NCBI RefSeq assembly: GCF_025917685.1
Contig: NZ_CP089518.1
Span: 2,605,001-2,669,000 of the forward strand
Length of the DNA: 64,000 bases
Direction: 5' to 3'
Source of the DNA: Bacillus cereus
Lineage (GTDB): Bacteria; Bacillota; Bacilli; Bacillales; Bacillaceae_G
Position numbers and translations under genes: made by a program. Position 1 is the first letter of the stretch; each line of letters starts with the position of its first letter. Positions 54,228-62,689 of this stretch are shown here, one piece after another. Under the pieces are notes generated by a model. That model did not search any database. It was not told where the DNA came from and saw only the letters and a program-made list of their open reading frames with translations.

Positions 54228-55058
54228 TTACCTTTTCACCGGCTGATCACTTGGGTACGTAGCATGCATTTTGTTTTCAACGTCCCAACTAATAATTGTA
54301 GCACTATCTCGTCCGAATTGATGATGAACGTGCTCTAATACATGCTGAACACTTTCGTCAAGTTCTATATTATTTCTATTCATGTCATTATATAGATTTA
54401 ATGGCGTTTCATAACGACGTTCGCCGCATTCTAATACTCCATCTGTAACCATTACAATTCGATTTTTTCCAGTACGTAATTCACGAATTCCTGTTGAATA
54501 GCACGGAATAGGTAAATCAAATGTATTTACATTACCAATCCATTCATAAAATTGACGTTGGTTTAATGTATATTGTCCTAATTTATGTAATTCTTCATGA
54601 AATACATAAACTAAACAATCGCCAATAGATAGCCACCATATATAATTTTCTTTTCTTATACATATTAAGCAAGCTGTTTCACCTTTTACTCTTTTGCACT
54701 TTTCTTTAAATGATTGTGATTGAAAAATTGTAAGTATATGATTTTCAACAGATCGAAATACTGTTTTAATTGATTCTTTCATAATCGCTTTTATATTTTC
54801 ATATTCTTTTTGGATTGTATTTACTACTAAATCAACACTTTCTGCACTATTATGTCCGTCTAATATAACGGCGAATTCCCAATCACCATTCGACCAAACT
54901 AATGCACCGTCTTCATTCTTTTTTGCTCTGGCACTTATATTTCCGCCGTATTTACCAAGTACGATATCACCATATTGCTTTACCGAAACTTCATCTAAAC
55001 ACATCTCTCTACTTCCAACCCATGAATATTGTGTATTATTTGTTATATGCATACTCAT
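54228..55058 (-). CDS. PP2C-type protein phosphatase
   Basis: 276 residues. Motifs KKNEDGA, WEFAVILDGH (metal Asp), GETACLICIRKENYIWWLSIGDC (GD motif), MVTDGVLECG (DG) and DSATIISW are in PP2C order. A soluble serine/threonine phosphatase; the substrate is not known. It overlaps the HIT gene by 23 nt and is 14 nt from the DUF4181 start region, so it is in the same unit. Confidence 0.82.
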   Translation of the reverse strand: MSMHITNNTQYSWVGSREMCLDEVSVKQYGDIVLGKYGGNISARAKKNEDGALVWSNGDWEFAVILDGHNSAESVDLVVNTIQKEYENIKAIMKESIKTVFRSVENHILTIFQSQSFKEKCKRVKGETACLICIRKENYIWWLSIGDCLVYVFHEELHKLGQYTLNQRQFYEWIGNVNTFDLPIPCYSTGIRELRTGKNRIVMVTDGVLECGERRYETPLNLYNDMNRNNIELDESVQHVLEHVHHQFGRDSATIISWDVENKMHATYPSDQPVKR

Positions 55059-55521
55059 TTACCATATACTTTCGTATTCTTTCACATAGTTTTTGTATTT
55101 GCTCTGAACCTCCATGCGGTGCACCTGTCCATCCCGCTACTTCAGTTGGTGACCAAAACTCTTTCGGTGTATTCGGATAACGCGGTATGATGTGCATATG
55201 CATATGGGGTACACCATTCCCTGAAACGAAAGTGTAAATATGTTCTGCACCTTCGCTTTCTTTTAACGCTTTACTTATTCTACTTGTTATAAGTCCGAAT
55301 GCTTTTGCCTCATTTTCAGCTAATTCAGCGAGACCAGGTACATGTCTTTTTATATCAATCATTACGTAACCAAGATATGTTTCTTCTGTATCCCAATGGA
55401 CATGTCCAACGTATACGAGATCGTCTTCATATATAGCACCACCTGGAACTGTAATGTTTCCTTTATGTTTTTCGCAAATAAAGCAGTTTTGTTCTACTTG
55501 ATTGTTTATTGACATATCCAT
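55036..55521 (-). CDS. HIT family hydrolase
   Basis: 161 residues. Histidine triad HMHMHIIPRYP (residues about 100-110) and a Cys-rich start (CFICEKHKG) of the zinc-binding HIT type. Hydrolyses nucleotide-linked phosphates. Start at 55521 with AAAGGATGG upstream. Overlaps the PP2C gene. Confidence 0.9.
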   Translation of the reverse strand: MDMSINNQVEQNCFICEKHKGNITVPGGAIYEDDLVYVGHVHWDTEETYLGYVMIDIKRHVPGLAELAENEAKAFGLITSRISKALKESEGAEHIYTFVSGNGVPHMHMHIIPRYPNTPKEFWSPTEVAGWTGAPHGGSEQIQKLCERIRKYMVNEYAYNK

Positions 55522-55664
55522 CACCATCCTTTCCATTTATAATATCATATAAAAAGGAAAAATAGGGTTTATATTCCGAAAATTCAATCTCTTGAATCGT
55601 CATCTTTTCTATAAATTTATATTCTACGATTTAAACAAATTTCATATTAAAAGTTTGCAACACA

Positions 55665-55820
55665 TTATTTCTTCAAAACTGTAATCCCAATTCCAACTGC
55701 AATCCCAATCGCTATTCCGATTGCTATATGATCAGTAAATACACCAGGAATTACACCGATTACAACACCTATAGCGACACCAATTGTCATAGCATCATTT
55801 CTTTTTTTATTTTTAGACAA
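55665..55820 (-). CDS. Small glycine-zipper membrane protein
   Basis: About 51 residues from a TTG at 55820 that follows GGGAGGAG by 9 nt (an ATG at 55841 is also possible). After a basic start, TIGVAIGVVIGVIPGVF and IAIGIAIGIAVGIGI form two GxxxG-rich helices. Unrecognised family; likely a small membrane protein. Confidence 0.65.
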   Translation of the reverse strand: MSKNKKRNDAMTIGVAIGVVIGVIPGVFTDHIAIGIAIGIAVGIGITVLKK

Positions 55821-56056
55821 AATTGCATCTCCTCCCATCATTTCTCCCTGTTCAATATCCATTTACACAAACGTAATGATATTCTAATATATTCATTGTT
55901 CACTTGAATATTCCCCCAAAATATACTTTAAAATATATTTTTCCATTTTCTGTACATACTCCTCTTATTATGAAAAAATTTTCGAGTAACCATTAAATAT
56001 ACATAGGCATTTACTATAAGAAAGATTCGTAATTCATTGAAGGAGGAACGATTCAA

Positions 56057-56293
56057 ATGCATCCTCATTGGAATCCAAACTTAAATCAACAATATGTTTA
56101 CTCACCTCATACTGCAAGGAATACACTGCATTATGATTCGCAATACATGATGCAGCGCATCGCAAGCCTTGAAAGCCAATTGGCTAAATTAATCTCCTTA
56201 ATCGAGGAAAATAATCATTTAATTAAATCAATGGAACAACAGCAAAACCAAGTTTGTGCACCAGCTGGAGGTTCTGTTATTGTTCGTATGTAA
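56057..56293 (+). CDS. Small coiled-coil protein, 78 aa
   Basis: Unrecognised. N-terminal His/Pro/Tyr/Asn-rich stretch (MHPHWNPNLNQQYVYSPH) and a leucine-heptad region (MMQRIASLESQLAKLISLIEENNHLIKSMEQQ). The C-terminus ends GGSVIVRM. Looks like small proteins of spore-forming Bacillus, perhaps spore surface, but this is only an impression. AAGGAGGA gives the start. Confidence 0.75.
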   Translation: MHPHWNPNLNQQYVYSPHTARNTLHYDSQYMMQRIASLESQLAKLISLIEENNHLIKSMEQQQNQVCAPAGGSVIVRM

Positions 56294-56300
56294 TTCGAAT

Positions 56301-56341
56301 GCAAAAAAACACACTTTGTTGTATAAAGTGTGTTTTTTTGC
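56301..56341. terminator. Bidirectional terminator
   Basis: GCAAAAAAACACACTTT / AAAGTGTGTTTTTTTGC with U tracts both ways. Confidence 0.9.
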
Positions 56342-56342
56342 A

Positions 56343-57179
56343 TTATTTTCTTTTTGTATGAAACCCTTGTGTAATGCGGTCTAATATAATCGCAATCACG
56401 ACGATAGCTAGTCCAGCTTCAAATCCCATTCCGATATTTACTTGTGTAACAGAGCGATATACATCGACGCCAAGTCCTGGCGCTCCTACAAGTGAAGCTG
56501 TTACAACCATTGATAGCGAAAGCATAATACTTTGGTTCACTCCAGCCATGATCGTTCCAGTTGCAAGTGGTAATTGTACTTTAAATAGTTTTTGTGATGC
56601 TGTGGATCCAAATGCATTCGCTGCTTCAATTAAATCTTCTGGAACTTGTCTAATTCCTAAGTCTGTAAAGCGAATTGTCGGTGGCATTGCAAAAATAACG
56701 GAAGCAATAATACCAGGAACAACGCCTACACCAAAAAACGTAATGGCTGGTATTAAATAAACGAAGGCTGGCATTGTTTGCATAAAATCTAATGTCGGTT
56801 TTAGAAATTTTGAGAAACGTTCATTTTGAGATGCTAAAATGCCAATTGGAATTCCGACAATAATTGAAATAATAACAGACGTAAGTACGAGTGCTAATGT
56901 TTGCATCGTTTGTGCCCAGTAGTTAATATTTAAAATAAATAATAATCCGATGAGCGTAAAAATGACTAAAGATAATTTCCTCGTTGTGTACCAAATGAGG
57001 AAACATAGGATAATAATCATCAATATGGCTGGTATTATTGTTAAAAAATTAGTGAGTAAATCAACGAATCCGCCGATAATATATGAGAACCCTCGAAACA
57101 GCCCTTCAAAGTGCTCATATAAACTTGCAACAAATGAATCAACCCATTCGCCTAATGGAATGCGCGGAATATTATTCAT
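56343..57179 (-). CDS. opuAB: Glycine betaine ABC transporter permease (OpuAB/ProW-like)
   Basis: 278 residues, about six helices. LALVLTSVIISIIVGIPIGILASQNERF and the EAA loop (EDLIEAANAFGSTASQKLFKVQLPLATGTIMAGVNQSIML) fit the family. N-terminal LGEWVDSFVASLYEHFEGLF precedes the first helix. Its start overlaps the ATPase stop by 8 nt. With OpuAA and the divergent binding lipoprotein it imports glycine betaine or proline-type osmolytes. Confidence 0.9.
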   Translation of the reverse strand: MNNIPRIPLGEWVDSFVASLYEHFEGLFRGFSYIIGGFVDLLTNFLTIIPAILMIIILCFLIWYTTRKLSLVIFTLIGLLFILNINYWAQTMQTLALVLTSVIISIIVGIPIGILASQNERFSKFLKPTLDFMQTMPAFVYLIPAITFFGVGVVPGIIASVIFAMPPTIRFTDLGIRQVPEDLIEAANAFGSTASQKLFKVQLPLATGTIMAGVNQSIMLSLSMVVTASLVGAPGLGVDVYRSVTQVNIGMGFEAGLAIVVIAIILDRITQGFHTKRK

Positions 57180-58377
57180 CGTCCTTCACCTCTTCCTCAA
57201 TGTTTCCTGCAAGAGCTTGAATGACACTTTCACGTTTAATAATTCCTCTTAACCTTTTCTTCTCATCGATTACTGGTAACGGATATTTCATCTCCGCCAT
57301 TTTTGCATACGTTTCCTCAAGTAAAGTATCTAAATAAACGTGCGGAATATCATTAAGTAATAAGTCAGCAATTGGCCACTGCTTTTGTACCGCCTTGCTC
57401 GCATCGTCTGCTGTTAATATACCTAAGAACTCATACTTTTTGTTTACAACATATACTGTAGAAACACCCGCATTCCTCATAATTTGAAGGGCTACACGCG
57501 GTCCACGGTCAATTAATAAAGTCTCCGGTCGTTTTAATATAGATTCCGCCGTAATTACTTTTCCTAAATTCACGTCCGCAACGAACTTCTCTACAAATTC
57601 ATTGGCAGGGCTCATCATAATTTCTTCCGGCGTTCCAATTTGAACGATTTCTCCATCTTTCATTAATGCGATACGATCGCCAATTCGAAGTGCTTCATCT
57701 AAATCATGCGTAATAAATATAATTGTTTTTTCCATTTTATCTTGTAACTCTAACAGTTCATCTTGCATTTCTTTTCGAATTAGTGGATCTAATGCACTAA
57801 ATGACTCGTCCATTAGTAATACATCTGGATTATTCGTTAGTGCCCTTGCGATTCCAACACGCTGCTGCATACCACCACTAAGTTGACTAGGGTAATTATC
57901 TTTATGATGATCAAGTCCTACTAACTGTAGTGATTCTAACGCCTTATTTTCTCGTTCCTCTACTGGAACTCCTTGAATTTCTAACCCGTACGCAACGTTT
58001 TGTATCACTGTACGGTGCGGAAATAAAGCGAACTTTTGAAACACCATGCTCATCTTCGTTCTTCTCACTCTTCGTAATTCTTCTTTTCCCATCGTTGCAA
58101 TGTCTTCACCATCTATGTATATATGCCCCGCTGTCGGTTTGATTAATTGATTTAGCATTCGAACTAGCGTTGATTTCCCGCTACCGGATAAACCCATAAT
58201 AACGAAAATTTCTCCGGTGTATACTTCAAACGTTGCTTTTTTCACACCAACGTTCATTCCTGTCTCTTTTAAAATTTCTGATTTGCTTTTTCCTTCTTTT
58301 AATAAGGTAAGCGCTCTTTGCGGGTGTTTCCCAAATACTTTTGTTACGTTTTCAACACGCACCTTTGTATTATCCAT
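57172..58377 (-). CDS. opuAA: Glycine betaine ABC transporter ATP-binding protein (OpuAA-like)
   Basis: 401 residues. Walker A GLSGSGKST, LSGGMQQRVGIARAL, Walker B LLMDESFSALDP, then two CBS domains at about residues 280-400 (IDRGPRVALQIMRNAGVSTVYVV and KYPLPVIDEKKRLRGIIKRE), which sense ionic strength in OpuA-type transporters. Confidence 0.93.
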   Translation of the reverse strand: MDNTKVRVENVTKVFGKHPQRALTLLKEGKSKSEILKETGMNVGVKKATFEVYTGEIFVIMGLSGSGKSTLVRMLNQLIKPTAGHIYIDGEDIATMGKEELRRVRRTKMSMVFQKFALFPHRTVIQNVAYGLEIQGVPVEERENKALESLQLVGLDHHKDNYPSQLSGGMQQRVGIARALTNNPDVLLMDESFSALDPLIRKEMQDELLELQDKMEKTIIFITHDLDEALRIGDRIALMKDGEIVQIGTPEEIMMSPANEFVEKFVADVNLGKVITAESILKRPETLLIDRGPRVALQIMRNAGVSTVYVVNKKYEFLGILTADDASKAVQKQWPIADLLLNDIPHVYLDTLLEETYAKMAEMKYPLPVIDEKKRLRGIIKRESVIQALAGNIEEEVKDDE

Positions 58378-58548
58378 GTCACTACTCCTTTTCTACCCAT
58401 GTATTTACATAGTGTTGCGATTTTGCAAAGAAATATTACATAAAAATGACATTCATAAGCTTTCTTTAAAATTCTCATTTCCGTTCATAATAAGAATGCT
58501 TACTTATACATTTATTTAAAAAGGCAAACGTTACTTAGGAGGTTTTCG

Positions 58549-59406
58549 ATGCGAAAGAAAATATGGCTTATATGCCTTGCATTATTTATTACTATGATTT
58601 TCACTTCATGTAATGCAACAAATGCAAATTCGAAAGGGAAAATTAAACTTGGTGTAACAAGTTGGAAAGAAAATATTGCAACTGCAAACATGTGGAAAGT
58701 TTTATTAGAAGACAAAGGTTACAAGGTTGAGCTCATGTATTTAGAAAAAGCTGCGATTTGGACTGGCGTCGCCCGTGGCGATGTTGATGCTAATTTAGAA
58801 GTATGGCTGCCTGTTACTGATAAACCGCTAAATGCTCGTTATAAAGATGACATTGTCTTAAAATCAAAATGGTATGAAGGCACTGGTCTTGGTTTGGTCG
58901 TCCCTTCTTATATGAAAAACATAAACAGCATAGAAGATTTAAACGCACATAAAGATGAGCTAGATAATAAAATTGTTGGGATTGAACCAGGTAGTAGCCT
59001 TATGAATTTAACGGATAAAGCAATGAAGGCATATGATATAAAATTAAAACTTGTCCAATCTTCAGAAGCTGCGATGATGAGCGAACTAAAGAAGGCATAT
59101 ACGAAAAAGAAACCAATCGCTGTTACGCTTTGGAATCCGCATTGGGGTTTTTCAGAATTTGACTTGAAATATTTAAAAGACCCTAAGAAAGTATATGGTG
59201 AAAAAGATGACATTTATTACTCCGTTCGTAAAGGTTTCGAAAAAGATCATCCGGATATTGTGAAATACTTTGATAAATGGAAAATGAATGATGAACAGCT
59301 TGGTACGTTAATGGTCATGTTAAATAAAACGAAAGATCCGGAAGAAGCCGCGCGAAAATGGATTAAAAAAAATCAAGCTTTAGTTGATGAATGGGTAAAA
59401 GAATGA
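58549..59406 (+). CDS. opuAC: Glycine betaine-binding lipoprotein (OpuAC-like)
   Basis: 285 residues. Lipobox TSC after a signal of about 21 residues; the SBP domain has VTSWKENIATANMWKVLLEDKGY and the tryptophan box-forming VEVWLPVTD-like LEVWLPVTDKPLNARY. AGGAGGTTTTCG is a strong site. Transcribed away from opuAA-opuAB, unlike the usual opuAA-AB-AC order. Confidence 0.92.
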   Translation: MRKKIWLICLALFITMIFTSCNATNANSKGKIKLGVTSWKENIATANMWKVLLEDKGYKVELMYLEKAAIWTGVARGDVDANLEVWLPVTDKPLNARYKDDIVLKSKWYEGTGLGLVVPSYMKNINSIEDLNAHKDELDNKIVGIEPGSSLMNLTDKAMKAYDIKLKLVQSSEAAMMSELKKAYTKKKPIAVTLWNPHWGFSEFDLKYLKDPKKVYGEKDDIYYSVRKGFEKDHPDIVKYFDKWKMNDEQLGTLMVMLNKTKDPEEAARKWIKKNQALVDEWVKE

Positions 59407-59408
59407 CA

Positions 59409-59447
59409 AAAACAAGCTAGGGAATTTATCATATTCTCTAGCCTGTT
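59409..59447. terminator. Terminator between opuAC and clpP
   Basis: AAACAAGCTAGGGAA...TTCTCTAGCCTGTTT, bidirectional position. Confidence 0.8.
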
Positions 59448-59452
59448 TCATT

Positions 59453-60034
59453 TTATTTTTTCTCAATAACTGCATCAACAATTCCATATTCCTTCGCTTC
59501 TACTGCCGTCATAAAATAATCTCTTTCTGTATCATGAGCTACCTTTTCTACTGGTTGCCCTGTTCGATCAGATATGATTTTGTTAATATCATGTTTTAAC
59601 TTCAATATTCTTTTTGCTGTAATTTCAATCTCTGTTGCTTGCCCTTTTACACCGCCGAGCGGTTGATGAATCATGATTTCACTGTTAGGGAGCGCAAATC
59701 TTTTTCCCTTTGCGCCAGCTAATAGTAAAAGCGCACCAAATGATGCCGCAAAGCCCATACAAAGTGTTTGCACATCTGGTTTAATAAGGTTCATCGTATC
59801 TAATATTGCAAATCCCGCTGTCGTTGAACCGCCCGGACTATTGATATACAAGAATATATCTTTTTCTGCATCTTCCGCTTCTAAAAATAATAATTGTGCT
59901 ACTACACTGCTTGCAACTTGATCGTTAATTTCTGAACCAATCATAATAATTCGGTCTTTTAATAATCTTGAATATATATCATAGGAGCGTTCTCCTAATT
60001 TCGTTTGTTCTACTACGTAAGGAATTGCATTCAT
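59453..60034 (-). CDS. clpP: ClpP-type serine protease (second ClpP paralogue)
   Basis: 193 residues with the full triad Ser98 (MGFAASFGA), His123 (MIHQPLGG) and Asp172. Start at 60034 with GGAGGG 7 nt upstream; an ATG at 60049 is too close. GFAASFGA replaces the usual GMAASMGA, so this differs from the housekeeping ClpP. It is 20 nt downstream of an ECF sigma gene, suggesting one operon; in Bacillus ClpP complexes finish anti-sigma factor destruction. Confidence 0.92.
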   Translation of the reverse strand: MNAIPYVVEQTKLGERSYDIYSRLLKDRIIMIGSEINDQVASSVVAQLLFLEAEDAEKDIFLYINSPGGSTTAGFAILDTMNLIKPDVQTLCMGFAASFGALLLLAGAKGKRFALPNSEIMIHQPLGGVKGQATEIEITAKRILKLKHDINKIISDRTGQPVEKVAHDTERDYFMTAVEAKEYGIVDAVIEKK

Positions 60035-60054
60035 ATTAAATCCCTCCATCTATT

Positions 60055-60741
60055 TTATGCCGCACTAAGCATACAACTGTAAGAAGAAGGTTTTTTCATA
60101 CTGAATAATAACACCGGTTGTATTGATGGTAACTTAGTGAAGTCTATTGTTGGGAGAAGTTTCGTCAACAATTCAGGTCTTTCTTCACGAATAGAAGTTA
60201 CAACGATTTCAACATCATCCGTGTACTCCACTATTTCAATGCCTTCTTCACTTACAGTTTTCAGCCTATTTCTACTCCTAAATAACGATGCTTTCACTGC
60301 ACCTTCTGATACCGAACATACTTTAGCAATATCCGCGATACTATATTGAAAAACATCCTTTAATAATAAAATTACAGACTGTTGCACATTTAACGAAGAC
60401 AATAATTCCCCTACCATTTCATGCAAATCTGCAATTTTTTCATGTGGTTCTTCAAATGTAATTTGCTGTTCTAACTTTTCTTGAACGGATTTTGATTTCA
60501 TTTGATCTAACCATTGATTTCGAGCAATTTTATACAGAAGCGTTATACAAATTTTCTTCTCACTATACTTTTGAAGAACTTTGCAAATTGCTTCTTGGGC
60601 AAGGTCTTCCCCATCCCATTTATTCTTCGTCAAAAACGTACAGTATCTTTTTACCTCTGCATAATGTTCAATTAATAAATTTATATTTGAATGATTCATA
60701 TCGATATGATTCTTTAAAACCTGAGTTACTTTTGTGCACAA
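60055..60741 (-). CDS. ECF-type RNA polymerase sigma factor
   Basis: 228 residues. Sigma region 2 (EDLAQEAICKVLQKYSEKKICITLLYKIARNQWLD) and region 4 (LNVQQSVILLLKDVFQYSIADIAKVCSVSEGAVKASLFRSRNRL) are clear. TTG start at 60741 with AAAAGGAG 8 nt upstream. A tail of about 65 residues follows region 4, ends MLSAA, and is not typical for ECF factors. There is no anti-sigma gene adjacent; clpP follows. Confidence 0.88.
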   Translation of the reverse strand: MCTKVTQVLKNHIDMNHSNINLLIEHYAEVKRYCTFLTKNKWDGEDLAQEAICKVLQKYSEKKICITLLYKIARNQWLDQMKSKSVQEKLEQQITFEEPHEKIADLHEMVGELLSSLNVQQSVILLLKDVFQYSIADIAKVCSVSEGAVKASLFRSRNRLKTVSEEGIEIVEYTDDVEIVVTSIREERPELLTKLLPTIDFTKLPSIQPVLLFSMKKPSSYSCMLSAA

Positions 60742-60884
60742 AATAACCACTCCTTTTCAGCGCTTACTTATTAAACGATTGAACAAATAAAAAAGTTACG
60801 GTACTTTTAATAAATTTTATGTTTATGTTCATGGATACGGGTCATAAATATGTTATATAGAATTTTACATGAGGAGGAATCAAT

Positions 60885-61205
60885 TTGCCAAAATTAACAG
60901 TGGAAGGTACCAGAACTTTTGACATTAAAGAAGGAACGAAATTAGTATTAGCACTTGAAGATAACGGTGTACACATTCTTCATCGTTGCGGTGGCAAAGC
61001 CAGATGTACAACTTGCCGAGTTGAAGTCATTGCAGGTGATTTTTGTGAGGCGACAAATGATGAAAAACAAGCTATTACGGAAAAAGGAATTGAAGACCAC
61101 TTACGATTATCGTGCCAAATGCGTGTACATAAAGATATTACTGTTCGCCCTATACTTACAGTTGAAAATTCCGGTTTAGATGCTGGACCGCGCCCGGCGG
61201 AGTAA
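60885..61205 (+). CDS. 2Fe-2S ferredoxin
   Basis: 106 residues. The cluster ligands are HRCGGKARCTTCRVEV (three cysteines) and LSCQM (fourth), typical of plant-type ferredoxins. TTG start, GAGGAGG upstream. Followed directly by rpiA with the stop 4 nt before its start, so cotranscription is likely. Confidence 0.9.
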   Translation: MPKLTVEGTRTFDIKEGTKLVLALEDNGVHILHRCGGKARCTTCRVEVIAGDFCEATNDEKQAITEKGIEDHLRLSCQMRVHKDITVRPILTVENSGLDAGPRPAE

Positions 61206-61209
61206 AATG

Positions 61210-61872
61210 ATGAATTTAAAACAGCTTGCAGGCGAATATGCTGCTGGCTTTGTAAGAGATGGTATGACGATTGGACTTGGTACGGGTTCAACCGTATATT
61301 GGACGATACAAAAGTTAGGTCACCGTGTACAAGAAGGGTTATCTATTCAAGCTGTACCGACATCAAAAGAAACTGAAGTATTAGCAAAACAATTATCTAT
61401 TCCGCTAATCTCTTTAAATGAAATTGATATACTTGATCTCACAATTGATGGAGCAGATGAAATTAATTCAAATTTACAGTTAATAAAAGGCGGCGGTGGT
61501 GCATTACTTCGTGAAAAAATTGTTGCCTCTTCCTCTAAAGAACTTATTATTATTGCAGATGAATCCAAACTCGTTTCACACTTAGGTGTCTTTCCACTTC
61601 CTATTGAAATCATCCCCTTCTCTTGGAAGAAAACTGAAAAACGAATGCAAGATTTAGGATGCGAAACACGTTTACGTATGAAAGATGGCAGACCATTTAT
61701 AACTGATAACGGCAATTTAATTATTGATAGTATTTTTCCAAACAAAATACTGAATCCAAATGAAACACATACAAAGTTAAAAATGATTACCGGTGTAGTT
61801 GAAACAGGATTATTTATCAATATGACGAGCAAAGCGATCATCGGAACAGAAAACGGTATAAAAGAATATTAA
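61210..61872 (+). CDS. rpiA: Ribose-5-phosphate isomerase A
   Basis: 220 residues. GLGTGSTVYWTIQKLG, TIDGADEIN (phosphate and catalytic Asp) and KGGGGALLREKIVA are diagnostic. Interconverts ribose-5-phosphate and ribulose-5-phosphate in the pentose phosphate pathway. I take the ATG at 61210; an adjacent ATG 3 nt earlier is possible. The GGCGGAG site overlaps the ferredoxin end. Confidence 0.95.
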   Translation: MNLKQLAGEYAAGFVRDGMTIGLGTGSTVYWTIQKLGHRVQEGLSIQAVPTSKETEVLAKQLSIPLISLNEIDILDLTIDGADEINSNLQLIKGGGGALLREKIVASSSKELIIIADESKLVSHLGVFPLPIEIIPFSWKKTEKRMQDLGCETRLRMKDGRPFITDNGNLIIDSIFPNKILNPNETHTKLKMITGVVETGLFINMTSKAIIGTENGIKEY

Positions 61873-61878
61873 CCATTT

Positions 61879-61909
61879 TAAAAACTGATTTTCGCAAGTC
61901 AGTTTTTTC
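61879..61909 (+). terminator. Terminator of fdx-rpiA
   Basis: AAAAACTGA...TCAGTTTTTT. Confidence 0.85.
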
Positions 61910-61984
61910 TTTTTGCTTTTATAGCATTACAGTATGATATACTATGAAAACACATTCATATCACACTAGAAAGGGCTGAACAAT

Positions 61985-62419
61985 TTGCAATCCAAACTCA
62001 TAACAGAACTTACAGATTTAGAAACTGCCTTTCACATTCGAAAAGAAGTTTTTGTAAAAGAACAAGGTGTCCCACTTGAAGATGAATTCGATAAATTTGA
62101 TGAAATCGGTGAGAAATGTAAACATATTTTAGTTTATTATAACGAGCTTCCTGTAGGAACTGGTCGTATACGATTCGTTGACGGAATGGGTAAACTAGAA
62201 CGAATTTGTATTTTAAAAGACTATCGCAAATACGGATTAGGCAAAGTAATAATCAAAGCACTAGAAGATATTGCTCGTAACAAAGAAGCAAACAAAGTTA
62301 AACTACACGGTCAAACACAAGCTGAAGGGTTTTATGAAAAATTAGGCTATCAAACTTCTTCTGATGTATTTATGGAAGATGGAATTGCGCACATTCTTAT
62401 GACGAAAGTGTTATCATAA
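61985..62419 (+). CDS. GNAT N-acetyltransferase (YjcF/ElaA-like)
   Basis: 144 residues. AFHIRKEVFVKEQGVPLEDEFDKFD is the family opening; the acetyl-CoA loop is RKYGLGKVIIKALE and the end GFYEKLGYQTSS. TTG start with AAGGG. Probably acetylates a small substrate. Confidence 0.9.
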   Translation: MQSKLITELTDLETAFHIRKEVFVKEQGVPLEDEFDKFDEIGEKCKHILVYYNELPVGTGRIRFVDGMGKLERICILKDYRKYGLGKVIIKALEDIARNKEANKVKLHGQTQAEGFYEKLGYQTSSDVFMEDGIAHILMTKVLS

Positions 62420-62420
62420 T

Positions 62421-62472
62421 AGAAAGGTTACTATATGATTCTACATTATGTATTCGTATAGTAACCTTTCTG
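62421..62472. terminator. Long hairpin after the GNAT gene
   Basis: AGAAAGGTTACTATA / TATAGTAACCTTTCT, a 15-bp stem with a 22-nt loop but no U run. May stabilise the mRNA end or stop transcription weakly. Confidence 0.5.
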
Positions 62473-62520
62473 TAGCTTATTCGTTTAAAAGTCTCTTTGT
62501 TGAATATTCTAGATTAATAC

Positions 62521-62552
62521 AAAAAGACGACGCTGAATACGTCGTCTTTTTT
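62521..62552. terminator. Intrinsic terminator
   Basis: AAAAAGACGACG / CGTCGTCTTTTT with U tracts both ways, between two convergent genes. Confidence 0.85.
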
Positions 62553-62644
62553 ATAAGCAGAAAAGTTAATTCTCAAGCTTCCTTTTTTTGCATCAAAGCC
62601 CATCATCTTTCATTTCATCAACTCCTCGCTTCATATAACATAAA

Positions 62645-62672
62645 AGTGTCTATATCATTTAATATAGACACC
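62645..62672 (-). terminator. Terminator of the glycosyltransferase gene
   Basis: GTGTCTATATTAAATGATATAGACAC hairpin then TTTTATG on the minus strand. The stretch 62553-62644 has no gene I can support. Confidence 0.75.
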
Positions 62673-62689
62673 CTTTCACATGTATAGTT

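Noticed and set aside
62553..62644. Short minus-strand reading frames with a GAGGAG site after the glycosyltransferase terminator
   Set aside because: The frames are 6 to 29 codons, lack conservation evidence and one runs into the terminator at 62521-62552.
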